Both the position numbers and the translations under genes were made by a program. Shown here one piece after another: positions 26,589 to 36,430 of a stretch of DNA of 64,000 nucleotides (position 1 is the stretch's first letter; each line of letters begins with the position of its first letter). This DNA is from an uncultured Flavobacteriales bacterium (GTDB lineage: Bacteria; Bacteroidota; Bacteroidia; Flavobacteriales_G; Salibacteraceae): NCBI GenBank assembly GCA_913062955.1, contig CAJXZP010000005.1, positions 40,813 to 104,812 on the forward strand. Reading direction: 5' to 3'. The notes beneath the pieces were generated by a model, which was not told the DNA's origin, did no database searches, and saw only the letters and a program-made list of their open reading frames with translations.

Positions 26589-29219
26589 ATGGCTGCAAAG
26601 AAAACCAAAGAAAACGAAAAGGAAACGCCTTTAATGAGGCAATATAATAGCTTTAAAGCTAAATACCCGGATGCCATCCTATTGTTTCGGGTAGGCGATT
26701 TTTACGAAACTTTTGGTAGCGATGCCATCCTTGCTTCAAAAATCCTGGGAATTGTACTGACCAAACGAAAAAATGGTGTTGCAGCAACAATCGAATTGGC
26801 GGGTTTCCCGCATCATTCCTTAGATACCTACCTCCCAAAATTGGTACGAGCTGGACAACGGGTGGCACTTTGTGATCAACTCGAAGATTCGAGCATCTCC
26901 AAAGGTACCAAGAATATTGTTAAACGAGGGATAACGGAATTGGTCACACCTGGTCTTTCTACCCGAGAAAACACATTCGATCATAGCAAGAACAATTATT
27001 TAGCTTCGGTCTATTTAACCAAGAATGAAGCCGGGGTCTCTTTTCTAGATATTTCTACGGGCGAGTTTTTGACCACACAAGGTAGTTACGATTATGTAGA
27101 TAAATTATTGCTCAGTTTTTCTCCAACCGAAATTTTGGTCGAGCGTCAAAAAAAGACGCTTTACACCGAGCACTTTGGAACAGGACAATATATTTATTAT
27201 TTAGACGAATGGATTTTCACCGAAGAGTATGCGGAAGAAATTTTATTAAAACACTTCAAGTCTAAAACGCTTAAAGGCTATGGAGTTCAAGACTTAGATC
27301 TCGGAATTATTGCTTCAGGAGCCTGTTTGCATTATTTAAAAGACACCCAACATCACCAAGTCAGTCATATCAATACCATTTCAAGAATCGAAAAAGAAAA
27401 TCATGTATGGTTAGATCGATTTACGATAAGGAACCTCGAACTGTTCTTTTCACCCAATGAAAACGCCAAGACACTCATAAACATTTTGGATAATGGCTGT
27501 AGTCCAATGGGCTCACGTTTAATGAACCGATGGTTAGCACTCCCCTTAAAACATGAGGCACCCATACTAGAACGTCAATTGGTGGTGAAGCATTTTGTCA
27601 ACCATCCAGAACTAGCGGATGAAATGGATGGAGCCGTCAAACAAATTGGAGATTTAGAGCGTTTAATTTCTAAGGTTGCCCTTCAACGCATAAATCCACG
27701 TGAAGTAAATACCTTAAAACGAAGTTTAATAGCTATACAACCCATCATAAAGGCCACAAAGGATAACAAGTGCGCCCAGTTAAACGTCTTTGCATCCTTA
27801 TTAAATCCATGTAACCCTATTCTAGACCGATTGGAAACTCAATTGCATGAGGAAGCCCCCATCCAAATCAATAAGGGAAATACAATTCGTGACGGGGTTT
27901 CCCCAGAGTTGGACGAATTAAGATTGTTACTCAATAATTCCAAGCAGTACCTGCAACAACTTCAAGAGCGAGAAAGTAAGGCCTCTGGAATTTCTTCCCT
28001 AAAAATTGGTTTCAATAATGTATTCGGATACTATTTTGAAGTGAGAAACACCTATAAAGATAAAGTTCCTCCACAATGGAACCGAAAGCAAACATTGGTA
28101 AATGCAGAAAGATACATTACGGAAGAATTAAAGGAATATGAAACAAAAATCCTGGGTGCTGAAGACAAAATACTCGCCATTGAACTCCGTTTATTTTCAG
28201 AACTATTAAACGAGCTTTCTAACTTTATAGAACCTATCCAAACGAATGCAAGATTAGTCGCCAAATTGGATTGTCTAATTTCACTATCGGTATTGGCACG
28301 AAGCAATAATTATTGTCAACCTGAAATCAATAATTCATTAGAACTTGATATTGTAGATGGACGGCATCCGGTAATCGAGCAATTACTTCCAGTAGGAGAA
28401 ACTTATGTGCCGAATAATTTATTATTAAATAATGATGAACATCAGGTAATGATGATTACTGGACCGAATATGTCTGGAAAATCAGCTTTACTACGGCAGT
28501 CTGCCCTAATCGTATTATTAGCACAAATTGGCAGTTTCGTACCAGCAACGTCTGCGAAAATCGGATTAGTCGATAAAATATTCACACGTGTTGGAGCCTC
28601 CGACAATATATCCATGGGAGAGTCCACCTTCATGGTAGAAATGAATGAAACGGCTAGTATCCTAAACAATCTATCGGAAAGAAGTTTGATTTTATTAGAC
28701 GAGATTGGAAGAGGAACAAGTACGTATGATGGCATTTCAATTGCGTGGGCAATAGCTGAATTTATTCATAATTCTGGTAAACGGCCAAAAACATTATTTG
28801 CGACTCATTATCATGAATTAAATGAAATGTCAAAGGCCTTCCATCGCATCCATAATTTCAATGTATCCATAAAAGAATTAAATAACAAAATCATATTTAT
28901 TAGAAAATTAGAACCTGGGGGTAGTAACCATAGCTTCGGAATCCATGTAGCAAAAATGGCAGGAATGCCTGATCAGGTAATTAGAAAAGCAAATGATGTT
29001 CTTAAACGTCTAGAAAAAAGCCACACCAATGAAGAAACGACTCGAGCCATAGCGGAAATATCCAATGATGAAAATCTTCAACTCAGTTTTTTTCAATTGG
29101 ATGACCCTGCTTTGCTCGATCTTAAAAATATCATTATCGACACAGATATCAATACATTAACTCCCATCGAGGCGTTGATGAAATTAAATGAAATAAAAGG
29201 CAAGCTAATAAAAAATTAA
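26589..29219 (+). CDS. mutS: DNA mismatch repair protein MutS
   Basis: An 876-residue ATPase that recognises mispairs. The mismatch-reading Phe-x-Glu motif is Phe38 and Glu40 (GDFYETFG); connector, lever and clamp domains follow, then the ATPase with Walker A GPNMSGKSALL at about 625-635, STFMVEMNE, Walker B LILLDEIGRGTSTYDG and the ATHYHEL switch. Length is normal for MutS1. It starts with a short Lys-rich tail. mutL is not nearby. No hairpin follows; the tRNA pair downstream has its own promoter. Confidence 0.96.
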   Translation: MAAKKTKENEKETPLMRQYNSFKAKYPDAILLFRVGDFYETFGSDAILASKILGIVLTKRKNGVAATIELAGFPHHSLDTYLPKLVRAGQRVALCDQLEDSSISKGTKNIVKRGITELVTPGLSTRENTFDHSKNNYLASVYLTKNEAGVSFLDISTGEFLTTQGSYDYVDKLLLSFSPTEILVERQKKTLYTEHFGTGQYIYYLDEWIFTEEYAEEILLKHFKSKTLKGYGVQDLDLGIIASGACLHYLKDTQHHQVSHINTISRIEKENHVWLDRFTIRNLELFFSPNENAKTLINILDNGCSPMGSRLMNRWLALPLKHEAPILERQLVVKHFVNHPELADEMDGAVKQIGDLERLISKVALQRINPREVNTLKRSLIAIQPIIKATKDNKCAQLNVFASLLNPCNPILDRLETQLHEEAPIQINKGNTIRDGVSPELDELRLLLNNSKQYLQQLQERESKASGISSLKIGFNNVFGYYFEVRNTYKDKVPPQWNRKQTLVNAERYITEELKEYETKILGAEDKILAIELRLFSELLNELSNFIEPIQTNARLVAKLDCLISLSVLARSNNYCQPEINNSLELDIVDGRHPVIEQLLPVGETYVPNNLLLNNDEHQVMMITGPNMSGKSALLRQSALIVLLAQIGSFVPATSAKIGLVDKIFTRVGASDNISMGESTFMVEMNETASILNNLSERSLILLDEIGRGTSTYDGISIAWAIAEFIHNSGKRPKTLFATHYHELNEMSKAFHRIHNFNVSIKELNNKIIFIRKLEPGGSNHSFGIHVAKMAGMPDQVIRKANDVLKRLEKSHTNEETTRAIAEISNDENLQLSFFQLDDPALLDLKNIIIDTDINTLTPIEALMKLNEIKGKLIKN

Positions 29220-29237
29220 TTTTTTTCTAAAAACACT

Positions 29238-29266
29238 TTGAGAAACGAAATTAAAGAGTACTTTTG
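29238..29266 (+). promoter_or_regulatory. Promoter of the tRNA-Gly/tRNA-Leu operon
   Basis: TTG (29238-29240), 18-base spacer, TACTTTTG (29259-29266). It lies 67 bases before tRNA-Gly and 19 bases after the mutS stop. Confidence 0.75.
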
Positions 29267-29332
29267 TTGCCCGATAGGAAACGCAGCTTAAACTTGCGAA
29301 ACGATCCGAAGGAAAACTTGAAATATTTTGAT

Positions 29333-29405
<73 letters not shown>

Positions 29406-29433
29406 CTGTTATCAATAATTGAGTTTATTGAAT

Positions 29434-29518
29434 GCCCAGGTGGTGGAATTGGTAGACACGTTGGACTTAAAATCCAATGAGCTTTGTGCTCGTGCGGGTT
29501 CAAGTCCCGCCCCGGGTA
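29434..29518 (+). tRNA. tRNA-Leu (anticodon TAA)
   Basis: A class II tRNA of 85 bases with a long variable arm (TGAGCTTTGTGCTCG), anticodon loop CTTAAAA giving TAA (codon TTA, leucine), and T-arm CGGGTTCAAGTCCCG. The acceptor arm GCCCAGG against CCCGGGT contains one A-C mismatch at the fifth pair and a G-T first pair. CCA is not encoded. Confidence 0.95.
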
Positions 29519-29522
29519 CTAG

Positions 29523-29555
29523 GCCTCTAAAACGAACGTTTTAGAGGCTTTTTTT
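29523..29555 (+). terminator. Terminator of the tRNA operon
   Basis: GCCTCTAAAACG-AA-CGTTTTAGAGGC, a 12-pair perfect stem followed by seven T, starting 5 bases after tRNA-Leu. Confidence 0.95.
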
Positions 29556-29742
29556 ATGCCTAATATTTTGGAGTGACTGCTACCATTACCTTTGGTAACC
29601 CAATTAAACATATTAACACTTTAATTAAATAAGTTCTAAAAAAACTAATTGAAATCCTTTGAAAAAAAATTACTTTTACACCTACAAACTATCTAGATAA
29701 GATTAGCGTTATTAAGCATATATCCTCAATTACCAGAAAATA

Positions 29743-30015
29743 ATGTTCCGCAGCAAAGGACTTTTAAAATCCGTATTTATTATTGCAATTCTTGCAATGA
29801 CAGTTTTTGCAAGCTCTTGCCGAAAACCTGTGTACTACTCTTCCACGAGAGTGTATAATGCACGAGTTGAACAAAATAAAAAGCTCAAGAAAAGAGGGTA
29901 CTCCAACCAGCAATACAAGAAGCCTAACTATAAAACTAAAAAATGGAGTAAGAAAAATAATTTCCGTAAACGAAATTATAAAGGAAGCTCCAAAGGAAAG
30001 AAAGGAAAGAAGTAA
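29743..30015 (+). CDS. Small, extremely basic lipoprotein
   Basis: A 90-residue protein with a signal peptide ending at lipobox Cys26 (FASSC). The mature part of about 64 residues holds 19 Lys and 6 Arg but only one acidic residue, many Tyr and Asn, and ends in a GSSKGKKGKK tail, so it is probably disordered and strongly positive. It could bind LPS, nucleic acid or anionic surface polymer; this is inference from charge. The 188 bases before it are AT-rich with no exact TAnnTTTG box. No family is recognised. Confidence 0.65.
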   Translation: MFRSKGLLKSVFIIAILAMTVFASSCRKPVYYSSTRVYNARVEQNKKLKKRGYSNQQYKKPNYKTKKWSKKNNFRKRNYKGSSKGKKGKK

Positions 30016-30020
30016 ACTAT

Positions 30021-31256
30021 TTAATGGATCAATTTGTTTAAGTAATCCCCTATTATTTTTGTTGCACCCACCCTATCCTTAATAAACTCTGTACATTTTT
30101 TTGAAGTTTCCGATAACAATTCATTGGAAGAAGAGAATCTATTGAAAAATTTCACAGCCGTTTCCGAATCAGAAATTTCAAATCCCACCTCAGACTCAAT
30201 AGCCGCATCCGCTTCCCAAAACTTCTTGTGAATAGGTCCAAATGCTACCGGAATCCCAAAAACTAAGGGTTCCAAAATATTATGGATACCATCCGTAAAT
30301 CCTCCACCAACGATGGCCAAATCGGCATATTTATAACACCTAGCCAAGTGGCCTACCGTATTCAAAATTAAAACAGAGGTTTCGACCACATCTTGGGATT
30401 GCATCTCCGTAAACAGACCACTTGAATGTGAAATTGCATTTTGGAAACTCGTGATCCTTTCCGAATTAATTTCATGTGGCGCATAAATAACCTTCCAACC
30501 CGAAGGAAGTGAATTTATAATTTGAATGGCGAAATCGGTTTCCTTGGACCAAGCGCTTCCAAAAATCAGAATTTTTTTTCCTTGTTTAAAGCTCTCCAAT
30601 AACTCAAAAGACTCGGAAGCAAGTAACGTATCATACACCCTATCGAACCGCGTATCGCCTGCTAAATCAACTTGAGTAACATTATTTTCAATTAATAAGT
30701 TCTTCGAATAAAGGTCTTGCACAAAAAAATGATCCACTTGACCAATTCGTTTCAAAAACCATTTTCCATACCATTTAAAAAACACCTGCTTCTCCCGAAA
30801 GGTGGACGAAATAAAAATCAAAGGAGTTTTCATTAAAAACAAACGCTCCATATAGTCATACCAGAATTCATATTTTACAAAAACCGCAATTTTCGGATTA
30901 AATCGATTCATAAAAAGGGTAATATTACCCTTATTTTCTAATGGTAAATACATCACCTTTTTAGCCAATGCATAATTTTTTCGTACTTCAAAACCCGAAG
31001 GTGAAAAAAATGTAACCAACAAAGACCAATCTTCATTTTGAACCATAAACCGTTCCATTACCGGTTTTCCTTGTTCAAATTCTCCTAGTGAAGCACAATG
31101 AAACCAAATCCATTTCGCACTTTTATCCACATCCTTTAACTGATTGGCTAATCCAACTCTTCCCGAAACCCATTTAGCGGCTTTTACATTAAAAGGACTC
31201 AAACCTTTCAATACACCAGCATAGGAACGTACAGCGGCTTTATAAAAAAACTTCAT
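30021..31256 (-). CDS. kdtA: 3-deoxy-D-manno-octulosonic acid (KDO) transferase
   Basis: A 411-residue GT-B glycosyltransferase (family GT30) that adds KDO to lipid IVA at the inner membrane. Visible are the N-terminal WIWFHCASLGEFEQGKP (about 50-66), whose Glu is the catalytic base position, FVKYEFWYDY (about 126-135), and the C-terminal nucleotide-sugar part with VGGGFTDGIHNILEP and PVAFGP. Its start codon overlaps the stop of the upstream beta-barrel gene (TAATG), implying translational coupling. Confidence 0.93.
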   Translation of the reverse strand: MKFFYKAAVRSYAGVLKGLSPFNVKAAKWVSGRVGLANQLKDVDKSAKWIWFHCASLGEFEQGKPVMERFMVQNEDWSLLVTFFSPSGFEVRKNYALAKKVMYLPLENKGNITLFMNRFNPKIAVFVKYEFWYDYMERLFLMKTPLIFISSTFREKQVFFKWYGKWFLKRIGQVDHFFVQDLYSKNLLIENNVTQVDLAGDTRFDRVYDTLLASESFELLESFKQGKKILIFGSAWSKETDFAIQIINSLPSGWKVIYAPHEINSERITSFQNAISHSSGLFTEMQSQDVVETSVLILNTVGHLARCYKYADLAIVGGGFTDGIHNILEPLVFGIPVAFGPIHKKFWEADAAIESEVGFEISDSETAVKFFNRFSSSNELLSETSKKCTEFIKDRVGATKIIGDYLNKLIH

Positions 31257-32020
31257 TACCTGTAATAATACTCTTTTGGAGCCGGTTTATATAAGGGCAA
31301 AGAGAAACCTAATTTTAGTCCCCAAGAAGAATCCAACCGTTTGGTATCATCATGAATCCCTGTATCAAAATTATAGGCACGTTGATTTTGGGTAAATCCT
31401 TGTGAGAATTCAATCCCACCAAACACATTTACCATCCTACGACTACTTAATAACCTATACCCTAAAAACTGAGTCAATAACAAACCATTCGTTAAACGGT
31501 CATATCCCTGGTAATAACCATCCCCTGAAAGAAGGGGCACTTCTTGAAACTTATCTTCAATCTTAATTCTATGTTGTAAAATCCCAGCACCTACGATAAG
31601 CATTATTCCAGAATTAGGATTAACGGCTAAAAGGTTGAAAATTTTCCCAAATCGGGCAGACATATTAAACCCTCTTTCCACGAAATAGATTTCAGAATAC
31701 AATCCGTTATTCGCCAAAATCCCACCATTGGCATCCCGAAATTGATCTGCGAAATCTAGTTCATTTACCACCCCACCAAACAAGTAATTCCATTCTATCC
31801 CATAAAGGAAGTTTTTCCGATCCTTAATAAGGAATGATACCCCTACTTCCGAATGATTTCCAAACCGCTTTGCGAGATCATTTCCGGGCATCTTATAACT
31901 ATACGAAAAATCAATAATAGGCGCAAAAACTGCCGAATCTTTTATACTTACTTGAGCCATGGATATGTTCACCAATCCACAGAAAAAGGTCAGCAAAATA
32001 ACTCCTGAAATTTTGTTCAT
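31256..32020 (-). CDS. Predicted outer membrane beta-barrel protein coupled to kdtA
   Basis: A 254-residue exported protein: signal peptide ending MAQ (about residue 23), then alternating hydrophobic/aromatic strands with Gly and Tyr turns and a basic, aromatic C-terminus (EYYYR) rather than the usual terminal Phe. I do not recognise a named family. The one-base overlap with kdtA suggests coexpression with LPS inner-core synthesis, so an envelope role is a fair inference. Confidence 0.7.
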   Translation of the reverse strand: MNKISGVILLTFFCGLVNISMAQVSIKDSAVFAPIIDFSYSYKMPGNDLAKRFGNHSEVGVSFLIKDRKNFLYGIEWNYLFGGVVNELDFADQFRDANGGILANNGLYSEIYFVERGFNMSARFGKIFNLLAVNPNSGIMLIVGAGILQHRIKIEDKFQEVPLLSGDGYYQGYDRLTNGLLLTQFLGYRLLSSRRMVNVFGGIEFSQGFTQNQRAYNFDTGIHDDTKRLDSSWGLKLGFSLPLYKPAPKEYYYR

Positions 32021-32139
32021 GGGGCGAATATATTAATATAACATATGGCTTCCCCCAATTCCGAATAATAAAACAAACTCCTCACACTATTTAACATAAA
32101 TAATTCCATTTTTGTTCTTTTTTAATATCCAAGACTGAC

Positions 32140-32147
32140 CTAAATTT
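32140..32147 (+). promoter_or_regulatory. -7 box of the ugd-uxs promoter
   Basis: TAAATTTG matches TAnnTTTG, 60 bases before the ugd ATG. The nearest TTG upstream is too far (26-base spacer). Confidence 0.45.
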
Positions 32148-32207
32148 GTAAGGTAAGATTTCAAGAAAACTCTTACCAAAATATTAAAGAACACCAAATA
32201 TAGAGAT

Positions 32208-33551
32208 ATGAATATTACTGTTGTTGGAACAGGATACGTGGGCCTAGTTACAGGTACGTGTTTAGCAGAAAGTGGCGCAAATGTAATTTGCGTTGATATA
32301 GATGTTGAAAAAGTAAACAAAATGAAAGCGGGGATTGTTCCCATTTACGAACCGCATCTAGATGTACTTTTTCAAAGAAACATTAAGCAAGGACGATTAT
32401 CCTTTACGACCAACCTAGAAGAAGCAATTAAGGATTCCACGATTATATTTTTAGCATTACCAACCCCTCCAGGAGAAGACGGAAGTGCAGATCTTTCCTA
32501 TATTCTTGGAGTGGCCAATGATTTAGGGAAAATCATAATGGATTATAAGGTGATAATTGATAAAAGCACTGTGCCGGTTGGAACAGCTGATAAAGTTACC
32601 GCTGCATTAAATAAAAGCCTGAACGAACGATTTGCTAAGGATACAGAAGGTAAACCAACGTTTGATGTCGTATCTAACCCAGAATTTTTAAGAGAAGGAT
32701 TTGCCGTAGATGATTTTATGAAACCAGATCGAATAGTTATTGGTTCTTCATCGGATAAAGCAAATGCTATTTTGGATCAAATGTATGCGCCATTTGTAAG
32801 ACAAGGTAATCCTGTTATCTTTATGGATGAAAAGTCAGCTGAGCTTACCAAATATGCCGCAAATTCATTTTTAGCTACCAAGATCTCATTTATGAATGAA
32901 ATCGCAAACCTATGTGAGCTTGTGGGTGCTAATGTAGACGATGTTAGAAGAGGAATTGGTACCGACACACGAATTGGCAATCGATTCTTATTTCCGGGTA
33001 TAGGATATGGCGGAAGTTGTTTCCCGAAAGATGTTCAAGCCTTAGCGAAATCTTCTTCGGAGGTAGATTATGATTTCAAAATTTTGAGTGCGGTGATGAA
33101 TGTTAACCAAACTCAAAAAACAGTAATTGTACCTAAAATTAAAGATTACTATTCCGGAAATGTAAAGGGTAAGAAGTTTGCGGTTTGGGGTTTAGCGTTC
33201 AAACCAGATACAGATGATATTAGAGAAGCTTCCTCGTTATATATAATTAATGAACTGGTAGAAGCTGGAGCCGAAATTGTGGCCTACGATCCTGAAGCTA
33301 TGGACAATGTGAAAACGCTAATGGGAGATAAAATTTCATACACAGAAAATGAATATTCGGCCCTAGAAGGAGCGGATGCATTATTGATATTTACGGAGTG
33401 GCAAATATTCAGAAATCCAGATTTCGCTAAAGTGGAAAGTCTTTTAAAAGAAAAGGTGATTTTTGACGGTCGTAATTTATACGATCTACACCAAATGGAA
33501 AAATTAGGTTTCCATTACAATTCAATTGGAAGAAAAGAGGTTACAAAATAA
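32208..33551 (+). CDS. ugd: UDP-glucose 6-dehydrogenase
   Basis: A 447-residue NAD-dependent cytoplasmic enzyme that oxidises UDP-glucose to UDP-glucuronate in two steps. The N-terminal Rossmann motif [10 protein letters not shown] is at 7-16, [10 protein letters not shown] near 123-132, and the catalytic Cys271 sits in [10 protein letters not shown]. The C-terminal UDP-binding domain contains [15 protein letters not shown]. The next gene uses its product. Length is normal. Confidence 0.95.
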   Translation: MNITVVGTGYVGLVTGTCLAESGANVICVDIDVEKVNKMKAGIVPIYEPHLDVLFQRNIKQGRLSFTTNLEEAIKDSTIIFLALPTPPGEDGSADLSYILGVANDLGKIIMDYKVIIDKSTVPVGTADKVTAALNKSLNERFAKDTEGKPTFDVVSNPEFLREGFAVDDFMKPDRIVIGSSSDKANAILDQMYAPFVRQGNPVIFMDEKSAELTKYAANSFLATKISFMNEIANLCELVGANVDDVRRGIGTDTRIGNRFLFPGIGYGGSCFPKDVQALAKSSSEVDYDFKILSAVMNVNQTQKTVIVPKIKDYYSGNVKGKKFAVWGLAFKPDTDDIREASSLYIINELVEAGAEIVAYDPEAMDNVKTLMGDKISYTENEYSALEGADALLIFTEWQIFRNPDFAKVESLLKEKVIFDGRNLYDLHQMEKLGFHYNSIGRKEVTK

Positions 33552-33559
33552 AACACACC

Positions 33560-34546
33560 ATGAAAACAGTTTTAATTACCGGTGCAGCAGGATTTTTAGG
33601 TTCCCATTTATGTGACAGATTCCTTAAAGAAGGACTTCGCGTAATTGGCATGGATAACTTAATAACAGGCGATTTAAAGAATATTGAGCATTTGTACAAT
33701 GAACAACATTTTGAGTTTATTCACCATGATGTATCCAAATTTGTACATATTCCAGGGGAGTTGGATTATATTCTGCATTTTGCATCTCCAGCATCCCCAA
33801 TAGATTATTTAAAAATTCCGATTCAGACCTTAAAGGTCGGTTCCTATGGTACCCATAATCTTTTAGGTTTAGCCAAATCAAAAAATGCGAGGATATTGAT
33901 TGCTTCCACCTCCGAAGTATATGGAGATCCAAAAGTTCACCCACAAGTAGAGTCTTATTACGGTCACGTAAATCCGATTGGACCAAGAGGAGTGTATGAT
34001 GAAGCAAAAAGGTACATGGAAGCCGCTACAATGGCCTACCACACCTACCATAATGTAGATACTCGAATCATTCGAATTTTCAATACCTACGGTCCTAGAA
34101 TGCGCCTTAATGACGGTCGTGTTCTTCCCGCATTTATTGGCCAAGCATTAAGAGGGGAAGATTTAACCATTTTTGGTGATGGTAGCCAAACCCGATCCTT
34201 TTGCTACGTGGATGATTTAATTGATGGTATCTATAAGTTACTTCATGCAAATACACATGATCCTGTAAACGTTGGAAACCCATCAGAGATAACCATTTCA
34301 CAATTTGCAGAAGAGATCATCAAGCTTACTGGAACGAATCAAAAGGTAATTTATAAGGATTTACCCCAGGATGATCCGATGCAGCGTCAACCGGATATTA
34401 CTCGGGCAAAAGAATTACTAGGATGGTCTCCAAAGGTGGATCGTGCAGAAGGTTTACGAATAACATATGAATATTTTAAATCGTTATCCGCAGAAGAACT
34501 TAGAAAAACGGAACACAATAAATTTGAAGGTTACATCAAAAAATAA
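33560..34546 (+). CDS. uxs: UDP-glucuronate decarboxylase (UDP-xylose synthase)
   Basis: A 328-residue extended short-chain dehydrogenase. The NAD motif GAAGFLGSH is at 8-16, the substrate loop [10 protein letters not shown] at 115-124, and the catalytic Tyr146 and Lys150 in [24 protein letters not shown] and [15 protein letters not shown] are typical of UXS rather than of 4-epimerases. Located 8 bases after ugd, it would convert UDP-glucuronate into UDP-xylose for surface polysaccharide. The specific product is inferred from family and context. Confidence 0.9.
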   Translation: MKTVLITGAAGFLGSHLCDRFLKEGLRVIGMDNLITGDLKNIEHLYNEQHFEFIHHDVSKFVHIPGELDYILHFASPASPIDYLKIPIQTLKVGSYGTHNLLGLAKSKNARILIASTSEVYGDPKVHPQVESYYGHVNPIGPRGVYDEAKRYMEAATMAYHTYHNVDTRIIRIFNTYGPRMRLNDGRVLPAFIGQALRGEDLTIFGDGSQTRSFCYVDDLIDGIYKLLHANTHDPVNVGNPSEITISQFAEEIIKLTGTNQKVIYKDLPQDDPMQRQPDITRAKELLGWSPKVDRAEGLRITYEYFKSLSAEELRKTEHNKFEGYIKK

Positions 34547-34551
34547 CTCGT

Positions 34552-34587
34552 AAAAAAAGGCTGGAAATATATTCCGGCCTTTTTTTT
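34552..34587 (+). terminator. Bidirectional terminator between uxs and the second gldN
   Basis: AGGCTGGAA-tat-ATTCCGGCCT (one G-T pair) flanked by seven A and eight T; it can end transcription from both sides. Confidence 0.88.
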
Positions 34588-34589
34588 AG

Positions 34590-35474
34590 CTAATAATGCC
34601 ATAGGTCCAGTTCTTGGTTAAGAATATAATTTTCAATATCCTCTGCTTTCAATAACGCATCCATGGGAGAATTATAACGATCCAAACTACGCTCATACAC
34701 ATTACTGACTTTAACAATATAACTGTGAAATTTTCTCTTAGTGAATAACTCATCATAAGTTAGAGCCATAACATCATTATGCAAATTATACGACAACATT
34801 TTCGCAAAAACTTTGCGAGCCTCCGGAAAATAAATCCAAAAAGCTTCTTTATATCCCCCTTCATTCCCAGAGTTTAAATCTGGAATTAAAGGAGCTATCC
34901 CCAAAATTCGAGTTTCCATTACCCCACGTTCATTATCAAAAAAAACCTCTTCCTTAATCTTGAAACGGAAAATTTCTTCCAATCCAATACCTGTAGTCAC
35001 TTCGGTTATAACAGTCTCACCAAATTCATTTTCAGTCTCCACAAACTGCGTATTACTTAAAGCAAAATTAACCTCCTTAGGCGTGAGTAAAAGGGTAAAT
35101 GAATCATCCCATTGTCCAGACCCATTACTGGAGGAGTCAAAGGCAGAATACGCATGAATTTGTTGCATTCGGAGTGCGTTCAATACCACACTCATAAAAC
35201 TAATTCTCCCTTGAGCAGGGACAATAGGAAAGTAAAAGCCAAGATTTACCTTTTCCCTCATGTCCACCACCCTCCAAACTCGTTGTAACCACATAACATT
35301 GGCCTCTCGCAAATCAGTATAGGGAATGGGTTTCTTGTCCACATATTGCTTGGGGTACAAGTCAGAAAAATGCATGGGTTCCATCACTTGCGAAAAAACA
35401 ATAGTTGGAAAAATGCCCCCCATATTTACACAAAGTGCCAGAAGATATTTAAGTACTAACGTTTTGGGAAACAT
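34590..35474 (-). CDS. GldN-family protein, divergent second copy
   Basis: A 294-residue exported protein with signal peptide ending at VFSQ. It shares with the neighbouring GldN the landmarks PIPYTDLREAN, WLQRVWRVVDMREKVN, IKEEVFFDNERGVMETRILGIAPLIPD, and EAFWIYFPEAR, but the middle (about 100-160) and the C-terminal third differ. F. johnsoniae carries a comparable tandem pair, gldN and gldO, with partial redundancy. Here a strong terminator lies between the copies, so this one may be expressed separately or at a lower level. It is less similar to typical GldN and so may be a GldO equivalent. Confidence 0.85.
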   Translation of the reverse strand: MFPKTLVLKYLLALCVNMGGIFPTIVFSQVMEPMHFSDLYPKQYVDKKPIPYTDLREANVMWLQRVWRVVDMREKVNLGFYFPIVPAQGRISFMSVVLNALRMQQIHAYSAFDSSSNGSGQWDDSFTLLLTPKEVNFALSNTQFVETENEFGETVITEVTTGIGLEEIFRFKIKEEVFFDNERGVMETRILGIAPLIPDLNSGNEGGYKEAFWIYFPEARKVFAKMLSYNLHNDVMALTYDELFTKRKFHSYIVKVSNVYERSLDRYNSPMDALLKAEDIENYILNQELDLWHY

Positions 35475-35510
35475 ACCAAATAAACGCTCGGATATGGAAA
35501 TTATTGGACA

Positions 35511-35544
35511 AAAAAAAGGGGATAAACTAATTTATCCCCTTTTT
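35511..35544 (-). terminator. Terminator between gldN and the second gldN copy
   Basis: GGGGATAAA-ctaa-TTTATCCCC perfect stem with A and T runs on the two sides; on the minus strand it follows the gldN stop by about 15 bases. Confidence 0.88.
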
Positions 35545-35559
35545 AAATATTTCAACACT

Positions 35560-36426
35560 TTAGAAACTCCACATGTCGTGTTCGCGATTGAATATCTCTT
35601 CCTCAATTTTTTCTGCTTCTAACAAAGCATCCAAAGGAACTCGATATTGTTCAATTGCACGATCGTACACATTACTCTCCTTAGTAATTCTACTACTAAA
35701 TTTTCTCTTCCAAAATAACTCTTCGAAGGTCAATCGATCGACATCGTTATGCGGATTATAAACCTCTGCTTCTGCAAAAACGAAACGAGCTTCCGGAAAA
35801 TAGATCCAAAAGGCCTCACGTACACTTCCATCATCAATAGTTTTGTCTGGAATCATCGGTGCAATACCTAAGATCCGAGTCTCCATAACCGATCGTTGTT
35901 TATCGAAAAACACTTCTTCTTTAATTCTAAAACGAGTAATCTCTTCAAGACCTATTTCATTCAAGGTATCCTTAAGAATCTCCTCATCATACTGGTTATA
36001 CGTAGTAATTTGAGTAACATACGCTAAGGTTCTAAACGCTTCATCTGAAGTAAAGGGTAATTTAAACCCATCATCAAATTGCCCCGTAGCCGAATCATAA
36101 GGAGAATAAGCGGTGATTCTTTCTTGTTGAATCCCGTCCATAATAACTTTCATGAAGTTTTTTCGACCCTGGGTTGGTTTCAAAGGAAAATAAAAACTTT
36201 GGTTTACCTTTTCACGCATATCCACCTCACGCCATACCCGTTGTAACCACATTATATCCGCTTCTCTAAGCTGAACATATGGAATTGGACGTTTATGGGG
36301 TGTATCAATAGATTTTGAATATACCCCATCTAATGGAGACTCCTGAGAAGGGTCCAAAACCTGCGCTTTCAAATTTGTAAACATGAAAACACATGCACAC
36401 ATTAATGTAAACCTAAGTAGTTTCAT
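35560..36426 (-). CDS. gldN: Type IX secretion / gliding protein GldN (PorN)
   Basis: A 288-residue periplasmic protein with signal peptide ending LKAQ (residue 22). GldN/PorN forms a ring with GldK below the outer membrane. Landmarks are PIPYVQLREADIMWLQRVW, VDMREKVNQSFYFP, FRIKEEVFFDKQRSVMETRILGI and REAFWIYFPEAR. It starts 4 bases after gldM and is the last gene of the porP-gldK-gldL-gldM-gldN unit. Confidence 0.94.
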   Translation of the reverse strand: MKLLRFTLMCACVFMFTNLKAQVLDPSQESPLDGVYSKSIDTPHKRPIPYVQLREADIMWLQRVWREVDMREKVNQSFYFPLKPTQGRKNFMKVIMDGIQQERITAYSPYDSATGQFDDGFKLPFTSDEAFRTLAYVTQITTYNQYDEEILKDTLNEIGLEEITRFRIKEEVFFDKQRSVMETRILGIAPMIPDKTIDDGSVREAFWIYFPEARFVFAEAEVYNPHNDVDRLTFEELFWKRKFSSRITKESNVYDRAIEQYRVPLDALLEAEKIEEEIFNREHDMWSF

Positions 36427-36430
36427 AATT

